Of a stretch of 64,000 nucleotides of DNA, positions 28,398-37,999 are shown piece by piece. A program made the translations under genes and the position numbers. The DNA lies in NCBI RefSeq assembly GCF_900111145.1, contig NZ_FOIR01000006.1:1-64000 (forward strand). The letters run 5' to 3'. Position 1 is the first letter of the stretch; every line of letters starts with the position of its first letter. Source of the stretch: Roseivirga pacifica (GTDB lineage Bacteria; Bacteroidota; Bacteroidia; Cytophagales; Cyclobacteriaceae). The notes under the pieces were generated by a model, which saw only the letters and a list, made by a program, of their open reading frames with translations, did no database searches and was not told the DNA's origin.

Positions 28398-30395
28398 ATG
28401 AAAGCATTTGCCCAAGAAATCCTGAATGGTATACCAAACGAATTGCCTACAGCGCCAGCACTTCAACGCGATGTAAATCGTGCTCCAAAGCGAAAAGACA
28501 TCCTTTCTAAAGAAGAGAAGGTACTGGCGATAAAGAACGCATTGCGTTACTTCCCGGCCGAATGGCACAAAACATTGGCCAATGAATTCGCAAATGAATT
28601 GAGCACTTTTGGCCGTATTTACATGTATCGCTTTATGCCGAAAGAGCCGATTGAAGCCAAAAACATTGCCGACTACCCAGGAAATTCTGAGCAAGCAAAG
28701 GCCATAATGCTGATGATACAGAACAACCTGGACCATAAAGTAGCGCAACACCCTTATGAACTGATAACTTATGGTGGAAATGGGGCTGTTTTCCAAAACT
28801 GGGCACAGTACAGTCTTACCATGCAGTACTTAGCCGAAATGACGGATGAGCAAACCTTGGTAATGTATTCAGGCCATCCAATGGGACTTTTTCCTTCTAG
28901 TAAAAATGCGCCACGCGTGGTGGTCACCAATGGTCTTACCATTCCTAACTACTCCAAACCCGATGACTGGGAAAAGATGAACGCCTTGGGTGTAAGCCAA
29001 TACGGTCAAATGACAGCGGGGTCTTATATGTACATTGGCCCACAGGGCATAGTCCATGGCACCACCATTACCGTATTGAATGCAGCTAGAATGAAACGCC
29101 CAGATGGTAACTTTAAGGGGCTACTATTTGTAACCTCGGGGCTTGGCGGCATGAGTGGCGCGCAGCCAAAAGCGGCTAACATTGCGGGCTTAGTTTCGGT
29201 AACAGCCGAAGTGAATCCTAAAGCGGCCTATAAGCGCCACGAGCAAGGCTGGGTAGATCATGTGACTGATGATATAGAAGAATTAAAAGCTCAAGTAACA
29301 GCTGCTAGAAATGCGGGAGAAAAAACCTCCTTCGCTTACTTGGGTAACATAGTGGAAGTTTGGGAGGCTTTTGACGAAGCCAACATCACAATTGATTTAG
29401 GTTCCGACCAAACCTCTTTGCACAACCCTTACGCAGGTGGTTACTACCCGGTTGGTTTAAGTTATGATGAAGCAAATGAGCTGATGGTCAACAATCCAGA
29501 GGCATTCAAAACCGCACTTCAAGACTCACTTAAAAGACATGCCGCTGCCATAAATAACCATACAGCCAAAGGCACATATTTCTTCGATTATGGTAATGCT
29601 TTCTTACTGGAGGCCAGCCGTGCTGGTGCCGATGTAATGGCAGCAAACAACATCGACTTTAAATACCCGAGCTACGTGCAAGACATCATGGGGCCAATGT
29701 GTTTCGATTACGGTTTTGGGCCTTTCCGCTGGGTGTGTACCTCTGGCGAGCAAGCCGACTTAGACTTTACCGATGCCTTGGCCGCAGAGGTAATTGAAGA
29801 AATGTTGAAAGAAGCACCAGCCGACATCAAACCACAGTTGCAAGACAACTTACTTTGGGTAAAACAGGCCAAAGAAAATAAACTGGTAGTTGGTTCAAAG
29901 GCGCGGATACTTTATGCAGATGCCGAGGGAAGAATACGTATTGCAAAAGCATTCAACCAAGCCATAAAAGCAGGCAAAATAGGCCCGGTAGTACTTGGCC
30001 GAGATCACCACGATGTATCAGGCACGGACTCTCCGTACAGGGAGACCTCCAACATTTACGATGGTTCTCAATTTACTGCCGACATGGCCGTTCAGAACTT
30101 TGTGGGCGATGCGTTTCGTGGTGCCACATGGATATCGCTACACAATGGTGGTGGCGTAGGCTGGGGCGAAGTAATAAACGGAGGCTTTGGCATGTTGCTA
30201 GATGGTTCTGTAGAATCAGATGAACGTTTAGAAAGCATGCTATTTTGGGATGTAAATAACGGTATTGCCAGAAGAAACTGGGCGCGCAACCCACATGCTA
30301 TAAGCACCATAAAACGCGCTATGCAAGCCGAGCCGAAGCTAAAAGTAACGCAACCAAACTTGGTTGATGATGAGGTTTTAAAAAACCTACTTTAA
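28398..30395 (+). CDS. hutU: Urocanate hydratase
   Basis: Converts urocanate to 4-imidazolone-5-propanoate using tightly bound NAD+. The 665-residue protein carries the family motifs YGGNGAVFQNWAQY, GHPMGLFPS, TSGLGGMSGAQPKAAN (NAD loop), CTSGEQADL around the catalytic Cys region, and SLHNGGGVGWGEVINGGFGMLLDGS near the C-terminus. It is about 110 residues longer than the proteobacterial enzyme, mostly through an N-terminal extension and insertions, the long form seen in Bacteroidota. The start lies 2 bp after hutH. Confidence 0.96.
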   Translation: MKAFAQEILNGIPNELPTAPALQRDVNRAPKRKDILSKEEKVLAIKNALRYFPAEWHKTLANEFANELSTFGRIYMYRFMPKEPIEAKNIADYPGNSEQAKAIMLMIQNNLDHKVAQHPYELITYGGNGAVFQNWAQYSLTMQYLAEMTDEQTLVMYSGHPMGLFPSSKNAPRVVVTNGLTIPNYSKPDDWEKMNALGVSQYGQMTAGSYMYIGPQGIVHGTTITVLNAARMKRPDGNFKGLLFVTSGLGGMSGAQPKAANIAGLVSVTAEVNPKAAYKRHEQGWVDHVTDDIEELKAQVTAARNAGEKTSFAYLGNIVEVWEAFDEANITIDLGSDQTSLHNPYAGGYYPVGLSYDEANELMVNNPEAFKTALQDSLKRHAAAINNHTAKGTYFFDYGNAFLLEASRAGADVMAANNIDFKYPSYVQDIMGPMCFDYGFGPFRWVCTSGEQADLDFTDALAAEVIEEMLKEAPADIKPQLQDNLLWVKQAKENKLVVGSKARILYADAEGRIRIAKAFNQAIKAGKIGPVVLGRDHHDVSGTDSPYRETSNIYDGSQFTADMAVQNFVGDAFRGATWISLHNGGGVGWGEVINGGFGMLLDGSVESDERLESMLFWDVNNGIARRNWARNPHAISTIKRAMQAEPKLKVTQPNLVDDEVLKNLL

Positions 30396-30447
30396 ACTAT
30401 TCAGACCACAACTTGAAATACCACTTGAAAAGGTAGAAATTAACATT

Positions 30448-31674
30448 ATGCAAAAATCCTTTATCAACATAGGCAAACTTTACCAAGTACGTGCAGAGGG
30501 TACAAACCTACTAAGAGGGCCAATTATGGCCGATGTACCTTTTCTGGAAAATGCTTGGATGACCGTAAAAGACGGTCTGATTGAAGACTTTGGCAAAATG
30601 GAGGATTTTGTTCCTTCAGAAAACGAAGAAACCGTTGATGTTAAAGGCTGCATAATCACCCCTACTTTTGTTGATTCGCATACACATTTGGTTTTTGCCC
30701 AAGACCGAGACGAAGAGTTTGTAATGAAAATCAAAGGCATGGACTATCAGTCTATTGCACAAGCTGGAGGCGGTATTCTTAACTCGGCAAAAAAGCTGCA
30801 AGAGACGCCCCTAGAGATATTGGTGGAAAGGGCCTCCGCTCGACTCAATGAAGCTATAAAAGCAGGAACCGGAGCCATTGAAATTAAAAGTGGTTATGGT
30901 TTAACCACAACGGCTGAATTAAAAATGCTAAAAGTAATCGCGCATTTAAAGCAAGATTTTAAAATACCAATTAAGGCCACATTTTTAGGAGCACATGCCT
31001 TTCCTACCGAAGATAAAGAGCGGTATATGCAAACCATTATTCAGGAGATGTTACCTGAAATTTTCTCGAACCAGTTGGCCGATTACATCGACTGCTTTTG
31101 CGAGAAAGGCTACTATTCGGTAGACCAAATGCGTACCATACTTGAAGCTGGACAAAAATTCGATCTAAAGCCCAAAGTACATGTAAATCAATTCAATGCT
31201 ATTGGCGGAATAGAAAACGCCATTGAGTTTGGCGCACTTTCTGTCGACCATTTGGAAGTATTGCCTGACGAGGAGATCACCCTCTTAAAAGACTCGGACA
31301 CCTTGCCTGTTGCACTACCTGGCTGTTCATTCTATTTGAATATTCCTTTTGCACCAGGCAGAAAGATGATCGATAATGGCTTACCACTAGTCTTGGCATC
31401 CGATTTTAACCCCGGCTCTGCCCCATCCTTTAACATGAGCACCATAAATAGCCTGGCATGTATAAGAATGAAATTACTACCTCAGGAAGCATTTAATGCA
31501 ACCACTTTTAATGCCGCTTTTGCCCTTGAATTAGAAAACGAGGTTGGTAGCATTACCAAAGGCAAAAGGGCCAACTTTATAATTGGCAAAAAAGACAAAA
31601 CCCTCAATTCCATTAGCTACAATTTTGGTGTAAACTGGATTGATAAGGTTTATTTAAATGGGGAAGAGTTTTAA
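30448..31674 (+). CDS. hutI: Imidazolonepropionase
   Basis: Hydrolyses 4-imidazolone-5-propanoate to N-formimino-L-glutamate. The 408-residue amidohydrolase has the zinc motif TPTFVDSHTHLVF (H78, H80), IEIKSGYGLTTTAELKML, AHAFPTE (H), VDHLEVL and ASDFNPGSAPS (metal Asp). Last gene of the hut operon here: no formimidoylglutamase (hutG) or formiminotransferase follows. It converges with the next gene, sharing the TTAA at both stops. Confidence 0.96.
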   Translation: MQKSFINIGKLYQVRAEGTNLLRGPIMADVPFLENAWMTVKDGLIEDFGKMEDFVPSENEETVDVKGCIITPTFVDSHTHLVFAQDRDEEFVMKIKGMDYQSIAQAGGGILNSAKKLQETPLEILVERASARLNEAIKAGTGAIEIKSGYGLTTTAELKMLKVIAHLKQDFKIPIKATFLGAHAFPTEDKERYMQTIIQEMLPEIFSNQLADYIDCFCEKGYYSVDQMRTILEAGQKFDLKPKVHVNQFNAIGGIENAIEFGALSVDHLEVLPDEEITLLKDSDTLPVALPGCSFYLNIPFAPGRKMIDNGLPLVLASDFNPGSAPSFNMSTINSLACIRMKLLPQEAFNATTFNAAFALELENEVGSITKGKRANFIIGKKDKTLNSISYNFGVNWIDKVYLNGEEF

Positions 31675-33767
31675 TGTTTAATAAACTTCTTCTTAGCTAG
31701 AAGTCCACTTTCAGACCAAAAACGAAATAGGTAGAGCCCTTTTTTGAGGTTGCTGATATCAATTCGATCGAAACCTTCATTATTGTTAGGCAGCTTATGC
31801 ACCTTACCATCAAGCCCAACAATATCTATATCAATTAGATTATTAGGCAAGCCCCTTAGTAGAACTTCGCCAGATGCAGGATTAGGGTAAATCGATAGGT
31901 TAGCGAATAAGTCTTCATTCGTAGAAGTAACTACATTATCGAAATTAGGAGTGCTTCCGAATTCCGGCAACTTTGATACTAAAGATGTAGCTCCAAGCAC
32001 TTCGCCAACCTGAGTAAACTCCCCCTCAAAAACATCCATTTCATAAAGAACTCCACTGTGATCATATAGATATGGAATAGCACTCTCTGTAACAAAAAAA
32101 CCTTTGGGGTAAATGGATTCGGGATATTCAATCTCTTTTAACAACTCACCATTTTCTGAAATTACTTTAATCACTCCTGCTGATGATTCTTCAGCCCTAC
32201 CGAAAGCATAAAAGCTTATAATTGAAGGATCAAAAGTTAAGGCACTTAACCCCTGAAAGTAATTCAAGTTGTTGGAAGAAGTAACTTCTTGAGTATTCAA
32301 ATCAAAACTAACTACTCTTTGAGAATAACTCCAGCCCGTTCCACCCGACCTAGCGGCAGACCTTTTAATGGCATAACCAGAAGATTCTGAGGTAAAGGTA
32401 ATGCTCAAATAATGATTCTGAGTGGTAGAATTAGAAACCTCTTCCCCTAAGACCAAGGCAAGTTCCGTTCCTCCGGATCTTTGATCGATCCTATAAACCT
32501 TACCGGCAGACAGTCCATAAAGCCCTCCTTCCGGGGTAATAGCTACATCACCAATAGCTTCATTCAAATTGATAAACTCTTGTTGTTCAAACTCCTCATC
32601 GAGCTTACCTAAAAATAAGTTATGGTTATCATTACTATAAAGTTTCCATATGTTTTCAGTCTCAATATTCGTAAAATCGAATGACCTAGCGCTAATAGAG
32701 ACACTATCTTCAATTATATTTCCTTGAAGTACAAACTTGTACTTCTTATACAGTGAAAGCTCATTCAGCTCCGATGGATAAAATTCAATTATAGCCTTCA
32801 ATGTGTCTCCAACTAGAATATTTTCGCCACTATTATCTGATATCTCAAGGCTAGAATCATTCGCATCATCAAACCCACTGAACACTACCGTTTCACCTGA
32901 ATTATTAATCAATTCAAAAGCCAAACTAACTGGTTCACTGCCGACTTTTCTTAGACCAAAATCAAAAGAATTTATTTTTGAAATAACTCCATTATTCTCA
33001 AAATTCGCATTCCCAGTAATACTTCGGTATTTAAACTGACTATTGACTAAAGTGGATATTCCAGTTTTTTGGTTAATTACATAAAGATTTTCTCCGTCAC
33101 CTGTATTTCTCCCATACCCATATAATTGACCACTCTTATTGTAAAAAATCCCGAGAAAACGCCTATCTAGCTCTACTCCATCAGAAGAAGGAAAATCGGT
33201 TTCCTCATCTTCTTTAATTAAATACGACTGAGAACCACCACTCCAATAATCAGTTTTGATGAAAACCTTTTTTAACAGAACAGGGTCAAAAGAAACATCA
33301 TCTATATTAATTCCACCATCAATATTCCCGCTAAAAAAACCCTCGTTATTCTTAGTCAGAATCTGGTTTTGTAGATTAATTTCAAAACCCGGGATTCTAA
33401 TTGTATCTCCCTGAAAATCAACCGGCATTCTATTGCCAACGTAGGTTTCGTTTCCCCATTCCCAATCGACAACCCTTGAAGTTTCTTTGGTTTCTGGGTC
33501 CATTCTATCTACAAAACCTTCATCTACATTAATCACGTAGAGTTCTCCTACTGGAGAAACCCCGATCAAACATGTTTCGCACACCGTTACACCAATCGGT
33601 TCTGCATTCATAAACTTGTCTAAACGCACCACCTCAGTACCCTCAATAGCATAAAAAAATTCCGTACTTAAATTGGCAAAATTGGGGTCACTGGAATAAT
33701 ATGAAGCGGTGGCCTTTGAAAAGAACCCCACTAGCAAAAGAAGAGTCAGTGTGTTTTTAAGATACAT
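31671..33767 (-). CDS. Secreted protein with type IX secretion C-terminal sorting domain
   Basis: The 698-residue protein has a signal peptide (LTLLLLVGFFSKATA) and about 600 residues rich in beta strands, with repeated short statements of the kind found in beta-propeller-like or PQQ-like surface proteins (AITPEGGLYGLSAGKVYRID; YAFGRAEESSAGVIKVISENGELLKEI), and a middle segment near 235-345 resembling a choice-of-anchor Ig-like domain (SINSFDFGLRKVGSEPVSLAFELINNSG-type). Residues about 622-698 form the T9SS sorting tail (LSIYPNPASGEVLLRGL ... GLYLFRF ... KKFIKH). Extracellular or surface location follows; function unknown. Confidence 0.85.
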   Translation of the reverse strand: MYLKNTLTLLLLVGFFSKATASYYSSDPNFANLSTEFFYAIEGTEVVRLDKFMNAEPIGVTVCETCLIGVSPVGELYVINVDEGFVDRMDPETKETSRVVDWEWGNETYVGNRMPVDFQGDTIRIPGFEINLQNQILTKNNEGFFSGNIDGGINIDDVSFDPVLLKKVFIKTDYWSGGSQSYLIKEDEETDFPSSDGVELDRRFLGIFYNKSGQLYGYGRNTGDGENLYVINQKTGISTLVNSQFKYRSITGNANFENNGVISKINSFDFGLRKVGSEPVSLAFELINNSGETVVFSGFDDANDSSLEISDNSGENILVGDTLKAIIEFYPSELNELSLYKKYKFVLQGNIIEDSVSISARSFDFTNIETENIWKLYSNDNHNLFLGKLDEEFEQQEFINLNEAIGDVAITPEGGLYGLSAGKVYRIDQRSGGTELALVLGEEVSNSTTQNHYLSITFTSESSGYAIKRSAARSGGTGWSYSQRVVSFDLNTQEVTSSNNLNYFQGLSALTFDPSIISFYAFGRAEESSAGVIKVISENGELLKEIEYPESIYPKGFFVTESAIPYLYDHSGVLYEMDVFEGEFTQVGEVLGATSLVSKLPEFGSTPNFDNVVTSTNEDLFANLSIYPNPASGEVLLRGLPNNLIDIDIVGLDGKVHKLPNNNEGFDRIDISNLKKGLYLFRFWSESGLLAKKKFIKH

Positions 33768-33892
33768 GGTTGTTGGTATTTATAGGTTTGGGAAGATAAA
33801 TACTAGTAAAGACTCCTACAATCTTTAAACACATTAAGTACAAAAAACCAAAAGAATTAATCAATTGAATCAAACCAATTTAGATCTTCAAC

Positions 33893-33919
33893 AAAAAAGC
33901 CACTCAGTTGAGTGGCTTT
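33893..33919 (-). terminator. Rho-independent terminator after the small acidic protein gene
   Basis: Stem AAAGCCACTC (33896-33905) with GAGTGGCTTT (33910-33919), 4-nt loop, then six T on the minus strand. 22 bp after the stop at 33941. Confidence 0.88.
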
Positions 33920-33940
33920 CAAATCTCATTCTAAAGAGGA

Positions 33941-34258
33941 CTATTGAGCGGCCTCATCTTCCTGATTTGTTTCCTTTGGCGGGTTTTTAAGCCCTTCTTC
34001 AATCGCAGCCTTTTCCTCTGCCGGTGTCATTTTAGGCACTGGCGTCATATCTGTAAGTTCCTTTTTTATACCTGCATACATTTCTTCCGTAACGTAATCA
34101 GGAGCTTCAGCTTCTTTGATTTGCTCTTGAACACTTGGTTGAGCTACAGTTTCAGGGGCTGATTCTAGGTTCTTTAGAAATTCATCTTTTAGTTCTTGAG
34201 TAGGTAATGAATCTAAGATGAACTGCTTATTTGCTTCTAAGCTTTGTTTAATTGCCAT
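33941..34258 (-). CDS. Small acidic hypothetical protein (105 aa)
   Basis: No family recognised. No signal peptide or membrane segment. The sequence is Glu/Pro-rich with a helical N-terminal third (SLEANKQFILDSLPTQELKDEFLKNLE) and a low-complexity C-terminus (MTPAEEKAAIEEGLKNPPKETNQEDEAAQ). It has its own terminator 22 bp downstream, which supports a real, expressed monocistronic gene. There are no Cys residues and no obvious leader/core cleavage site, so a peptide-precursor reading is not supported. Confidence 0.6.
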   Translation of the reverse strand: MAIKQSLEANKQFILDSLPTQELKDEFLKNLESAPETVAQPSVQEQIKEAEAPDYVTEEMYAGIKKELTDMTPVPKMTPAEEKAAIEEGLKNPPKETNQEDEAAQ

Positions 34259-34345
34259 TTTAGTGTGTTTAATCGTTGTACATCGAATTCGATGAATAAG
34301 TTAATTGATTTATTCCACTCTTGCAGAAAATCCATCTATAAAATT

Positions 34346-35500
34346 CTACTTGAACCTTACTCGGCTCGAATTTAAAAACACCACTACCAAAGCTATAGCA
34401 GTAAGTCCGGTAAGAAACATAAACCCATTGCCAAGCCCCCAATGTTCGGCAACAAAGCCTATAATTACCGGCCCAAGTAGTAGGCCAATGTAACCTGAGG
34501 ACGCAACTGAGGCAATACCAACTGAAGCCTTTACACCTTCTTGCTTGGCCGATTGACTAAATAATGTAGGGATGATGATAGAATAACCTAGGCCAATCAA
34601 CCCAAAGCCAATAAGCGCAAACCCATAATATCCGTGCTGGAGTACCAATAAACCAAACAGCCCAAGTAAACAACCTGCCACGAGCATGCGATTAGAACCA
34701 AAAACGGCAATCAACTGATCACCAAAAAACCTACCCAAGGCCATAAAACCAGCAAATATGGCAAAGCCAAAACTAGCAACAGTACCTGGTGCTGAAAGTG
34801 TTTCTTTTAAGTAAATAGTACTCCAATCGGTTATAGCTCCCTCACTCGTCATAATACAAAAACCAACAAGTGCGAACCCTAAAACGGACCTAGGTGGCAA
34901 AGAGAATTTCTCTCGTTTCTTTTCCTCCACCTCTGTTTCCAATAAATACTTAGATGAAGAAAAACACGCACTCCCCATTAAAATAGCCCAAAACACCAAA
35001 TGCCAAAATGGGCTTACCCCCAGCTGGATAAACAACGATGAGGTACCCGCCCCAATCATTCCTCCCAAACTAAAAAAACCATGGCAGGCCGACATAATAG
35101 ACTTTTGCTCCGTTCGCTCAACTGCAGCAGCGGAGGCATTCATAGCCACGTTGGCCAACCCCATAGCAAACCCGACAAACAGTAATGCTATTGTAAGCAT
35201 TAGATAGTTAGTGGCTAATGCAGGCAAGACAACGGTTAAAAGAAAAGCAGAAATCCCCAACATTGTGCTTCTTCTCTCTTTTAATGCAGCACTAATTCTG
35301 CCGAAAAAAGGAAGCAATATAGTAGCTCCTAAAGGCATAAAGAATAGGGCTAATCCTAACTGTCCTTCACTCAAACCCAATTGATCTTTGATCTCGGGCA
35401 ACCTGGCCACCCAAGCTCCAAACATTATGGCCATGGTCATAAAAACCGTCCCCACAGCCCTACTCTGTTTGTCCATTATAAAAAGAATAATCTTTTTCAT
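34346..35500 (-). CDS. MFS transporter (fucose permease / YbjJ-like group)
   Basis: A protein of about 384 residues with twelve predicted transmembrane helices. The motif between helices 2 and 3 (FMPLGATILLPFFGRISAALKERRS) and the second-half helix with GLGYSIIIPTLFSQSAKQEG fit the fucose-permease-like MFS branch. The first charged helix segment is VFMTMAIMFGAWVARLPEIKDQLGLSEGQLG. The start is uncertain: 35500 (preceded closely by GGAAGG) is chosen; 35521 and 35476 are in-frame alternatives. Substrate unknown. Single gene. Confidence 0.85.
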   Translation of the reverse strand: MKKIILFIMDKQSRAVGTVFMTMAIMFGAWVARLPEIKDQLGLSEGQLGLALFFMPLGATILLPFFGRISAALKERRSTMLGISAFLLTVVLPALATNYLMLTIALLFVGFAMGLANVAMNASAAAVERTEQKSIMSACHGFFSLGGMIGAGTSSLFIQLGVSPFWHLVFWAILMGSACFSSSKYLLETEVEEKKREKFSLPPRSVLGFALVGFCIMTSEGAITDWSTIYLKETLSAPGTVASFGFAIFAGFMALGRFFGDQLIAVFGSNRMLVAGCLLGLFGLLVLQHGYYGFALIGFGLIGLGYSIIIPTLFSQSAKQEGVKASVGIASVASSGYIGLLLGPVIIGFVAEHWGLGNGFMFLTGLTAIALVVVFLNSSRVRFK

Positions 35501-35704
35501 TTCCTTCCAATTACACCACAAAGGACGAGTGGTTTAGCACAAGCTACTACAACAGAATTAACCAGTTTTTATGCTGAATTTCAGTTATATCAATCCAGCA
35601 AACACATAGGTTAAAACAGCATTGAATAGGTTTTGGACCACTGTTATAAAAGACAACTCATTCCACTCATGTTTTTCATATTTTGAGTTAGAACCGAATT
35701 AATC

Positions 35705-37300
35705 ATGAAAAAACTACTACAAACAACCACTTTCTTTGTGGCCATGCTTTTCATTAGTGGAATGGCATTTGGCCAAAAAAAATACAGCAAAAAGCAAATT
35801 GAGAAGCTCAAAAATGAGGTTTCAGAAATCGTGCTGAACAACCACAAACAAACCCAAGTAATGGTCGATAAGATCTTCAGCTTTGCCGAATTGGGTTTTC
35901 AAGAATACGAATCTTCCAAATACCTTACCGAGCTGTTAGAACAAAACGGGTTTGAAATAAAAACAGGCATTTCAGGTATCCCTACCGCTTGGTTGGCTAC
36001 CTGGAACAACGGAGAAGGCCCTACCATTGCCCTTGGTAGCGATGTAGACTGCATACCGAAAGCATCGCAATACCCTGGGGTAGCCTACCACAAACCAATG
36101 GTTGAAGGTGCACCAGGCCATGGAGAAGGTCACAATGCAGGTATTCCACTTAATATTAGCGCAGCCTTGGCGGTAAAGGAAATAATGGAGCGTGAAAACA
36201 TTGGCGGCACTTTAATACTCTGGCCTGGAATCGCTGAAGAACTCGTTGCAGCCAAAGCATGGTACGCTCGCGATGGCGTTTTCGATGATATTGACCTATG
36301 CATTTTTACACACGTAAGCAGCAACCTATCCGTATCGTACGGTCAGGCAAGTGGAACAGGACTTATTTCTGTTGAATATTCGTTTGAAGGAGAAGCGGCC
36401 CATTCGGCTGGCTCACCATGGAGAGGCCGAAGCGCCCTTGATGCGGCTGAGCTAATGAATGTTGGCTGGAACTACAAAAGAGAACATTTGCACCCCTTAA
36501 AAAGGTCTCATTCAATTTTTACCGATGCTGGCGATCAGCCTAATGTTGTGCCGTCAAAAGCATCTATATGGTACTATTTTAGAGATGTAACCTATGAGGG
36601 CATTATGGAAATGTACGAAGACGCTAACAACATAGCAGCTGGAGCCGCATTAATGACCGATACCAAAATGACTTCTCGCATTCTGGGTACCGCCTGGCCA
36701 CGCCACTTTAATAAAGTGATCGCTGAAACCATGTATGAAAACATTAAGCAAGTTGGCTTGCCAGAATGGTCCGAAGATGACCAAACATTGGCAAAAGCCG
36801 TTCAGCAAGAAGTAGGCTCCAACCCTCGCGGACTTGCTACCGATCTTTCTAGCCTTGGGCTTCCGGTAACTACCCCTCGCAGTGGCGGTTCTGATGATAT
36901 TGGCGATGTTAGCTGGGTTGTACCTACTGTAACAATGAGGTTCCCATCTAATATTCCGGGACTACAAGGCCACCACTGGAGCAATGCCATTGCCATGGCC
37001 ACACCTATAGCCCATAAAGGAGCAACGGCAGGCGCTCGTGCCGAAGCCATGACCATCTTGGACTTCTTTCTTAAACCAGAATTGGTTGACCAAGCTTGGG
37101 ATTACTTTAACAATGTTCAAAGTAAAGAAACAAAGTACCAGCCTATGATTGGTAAAGATGATATGCCACCAACTTATCTTAACAAAGGCATTATGGAGCA
37201 GTTTCGCCCTGAGATGAAGAAGTTCTATTACGATGAGACCAAGTACAGCACATATTTGGAGCAACTTGGCATTAGTTATCCTACTACTAAAAAAGACTAA
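35705..37300 (+). CDS. Exported M20-family amidohydrolase (AbgB-like)
   Basis: The 531-residue protein has a signal peptide ending GMAFGQ. It shows the M20D / p-aminobenzoyl-glutamate hydrolase B layout: GSDVDCIPK, the metal motif GAPGHGEGHNAGIP, LWPGIAEELVAAKAWYARDG (catalytic Glu pair), the dimerisation insert AAHSAGSPWRGRSALDA, and the C-terminal metal His in LQGHHWSNAIA. Substrates of the group are N-acyl amino acids or p-aminobenzoyl glutamate; here it would act in the periplasm. Single gene closed by a shared terminator. Confidence 0.88.
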   Translation: MKKLLQTTTFFVAMLFISGMAFGQKKYSKKQIEKLKNEVSEIVLNNHKQTQVMVDKIFSFAELGFQEYESSKYLTELLEQNGFEIKTGISGIPTAWLATWNNGEGPTIALGSDVDCIPKASQYPGVAYHKPMVEGAPGHGEGHNAGIPLNISAALAVKEIMERENIGGTLILWPGIAEELVAAKAWYARDGVFDDIDLCIFTHVSSNLSVSYGQASGTGLISVEYSFEGEAAHSAGSPWRGRSALDAAELMNVGWNYKREHLHPLKRSHSIFTDAGDQPNVVPSKASIWYYFRDVTYEGIMEMYEDANNIAAGAALMTDTKMTSRILGTAWPRHFNKVIAETMYENIKQVGLPEWSEDDQTLAKAVQQEVGSNPRGLATDLSSLGLPVTTPRSGGSDDIGDVSWVVPTVTMRFPSNIPGLQGHHWSNAIAMATPIAHKGATAGARAEAMTILDFFLKPELVDQAWDYFNNVQSKETKYQPMIGKDDMPPTYLNKGIMEQFRPEMKKFYYDETKYSTYLEQLGISYPTTKKD

Positions 37301-37307
37301 GGCATAA

Positions 37308-37337
37308 AAAAAGGGAGGTTGATCAACCTCCCTTTTT
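37308..37337. terminator. Bidirectional terminator between the M20 gene and the LuxR-type regulator
   Basis: A perfect 30-bp palindrome: A5 GGGAGGTTGA / TCAACCTCCC T5, centred at 37322.5. It serves both converging genes (stops at 37300 and 37352). Confidence 0.92.
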
Positions 37338-37351
37338 CAATTCGGTCCGCA

Positions 37352-37999
37352 TCAAACGGAAATAATTCCTTCTTTAATAGCCTTCATTACAAGTCCGGCA
37401 GTATTTTTTACCCCGAGCTTATCAATTAAGTTTTTCCTATGCCCTTCAGCGGTTCTGTGGCTGATAAATAGTTTGTCAGCAATCTCCTTAGCTGTAAACT
37501 CTTGACATATCAATTCAAGAACCTCAATTTCTCTAGGAGTAAGATCTACATTGTATTTAAGGGTTGGCTTAGTTTTAGTCTTACTCATTAACCCTTTCAA
37601 CATAGCCTGAGAGACAAACTCATTAAAATAGTGACCTTCTGCATCTACAGACTTAATTGCCTTTTCTAATTCTTCATGCGTTGTATCCTTCAACAAGTAA
37701 GCATTAGCCCCTAACTCCATTAAATGCGCCACCATTTTCTGATCGCTGTGCATAGACAGAATAATTATCTTAATATCAGTCCTCTCAGGTCGCAAACTCT
37801 TAAGTACCTCAATACCATCTAACTCAGGCATATCTAGGTCTAGCAACACCACATCTGGAGTTTCCTCGGTTAACGTCTCTAGCAATTCAGCACCATTCGA
37901 CACCTCAAAGAGCACTTCTAACCCCTCCATTTGCCCGAGTATAAACCTTATTCCTTCTCTAAAAAGTTTGTGGTCGTCTGCTAACGCTACTTTAATCAT
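37352..37999 (-). CDS. NarL/LuxR-type response regulator
   Basis: This 215-residue regulator has a receiver domain (acidic D8-D9, phosphoacceptor D54 in VVLLDLDMPELDG, K in YLLKDTT) and a C-terminal LuxR-type helix-turn-helix (LTPREIEVLELICQEFTAKEIADKLFISHRTAEGHRKNLIDKLGVKN). The start lies 8 bp inside the kinase gene, so it is the cognate regulator. It is the last gene of the operon beginning at 40280. Confidence 0.95.
   Translation of the reverse strand: MIKVALADDHKLFREGIRFILGQMEGLEVLFEVSNGAELLETLTEETPDVVLLDLDMPELDGIEVLKSLRPERTDIKIIILSMHSDQKMVAHLMELGANAYLLKDTTHEELEKAIKSVDAEGHYFNEFVSQAMLKGLMSKTKTKPTLKYNVDLTPREIEVLELICQEFTAKEIADKLFISHRTAEGHRKNLIDKLGVKNTAGLVMKAIKEGIISV

Noticed and set aside
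33941-34258. Small acidic protein as a RiPP or toxin precursor.
   Set aside because: No Cys, no Gly-Gly or other leader cleavage motif, and no modification or transport genes alongside; the adjacent MFS gene is of a sugar-permease-like type.
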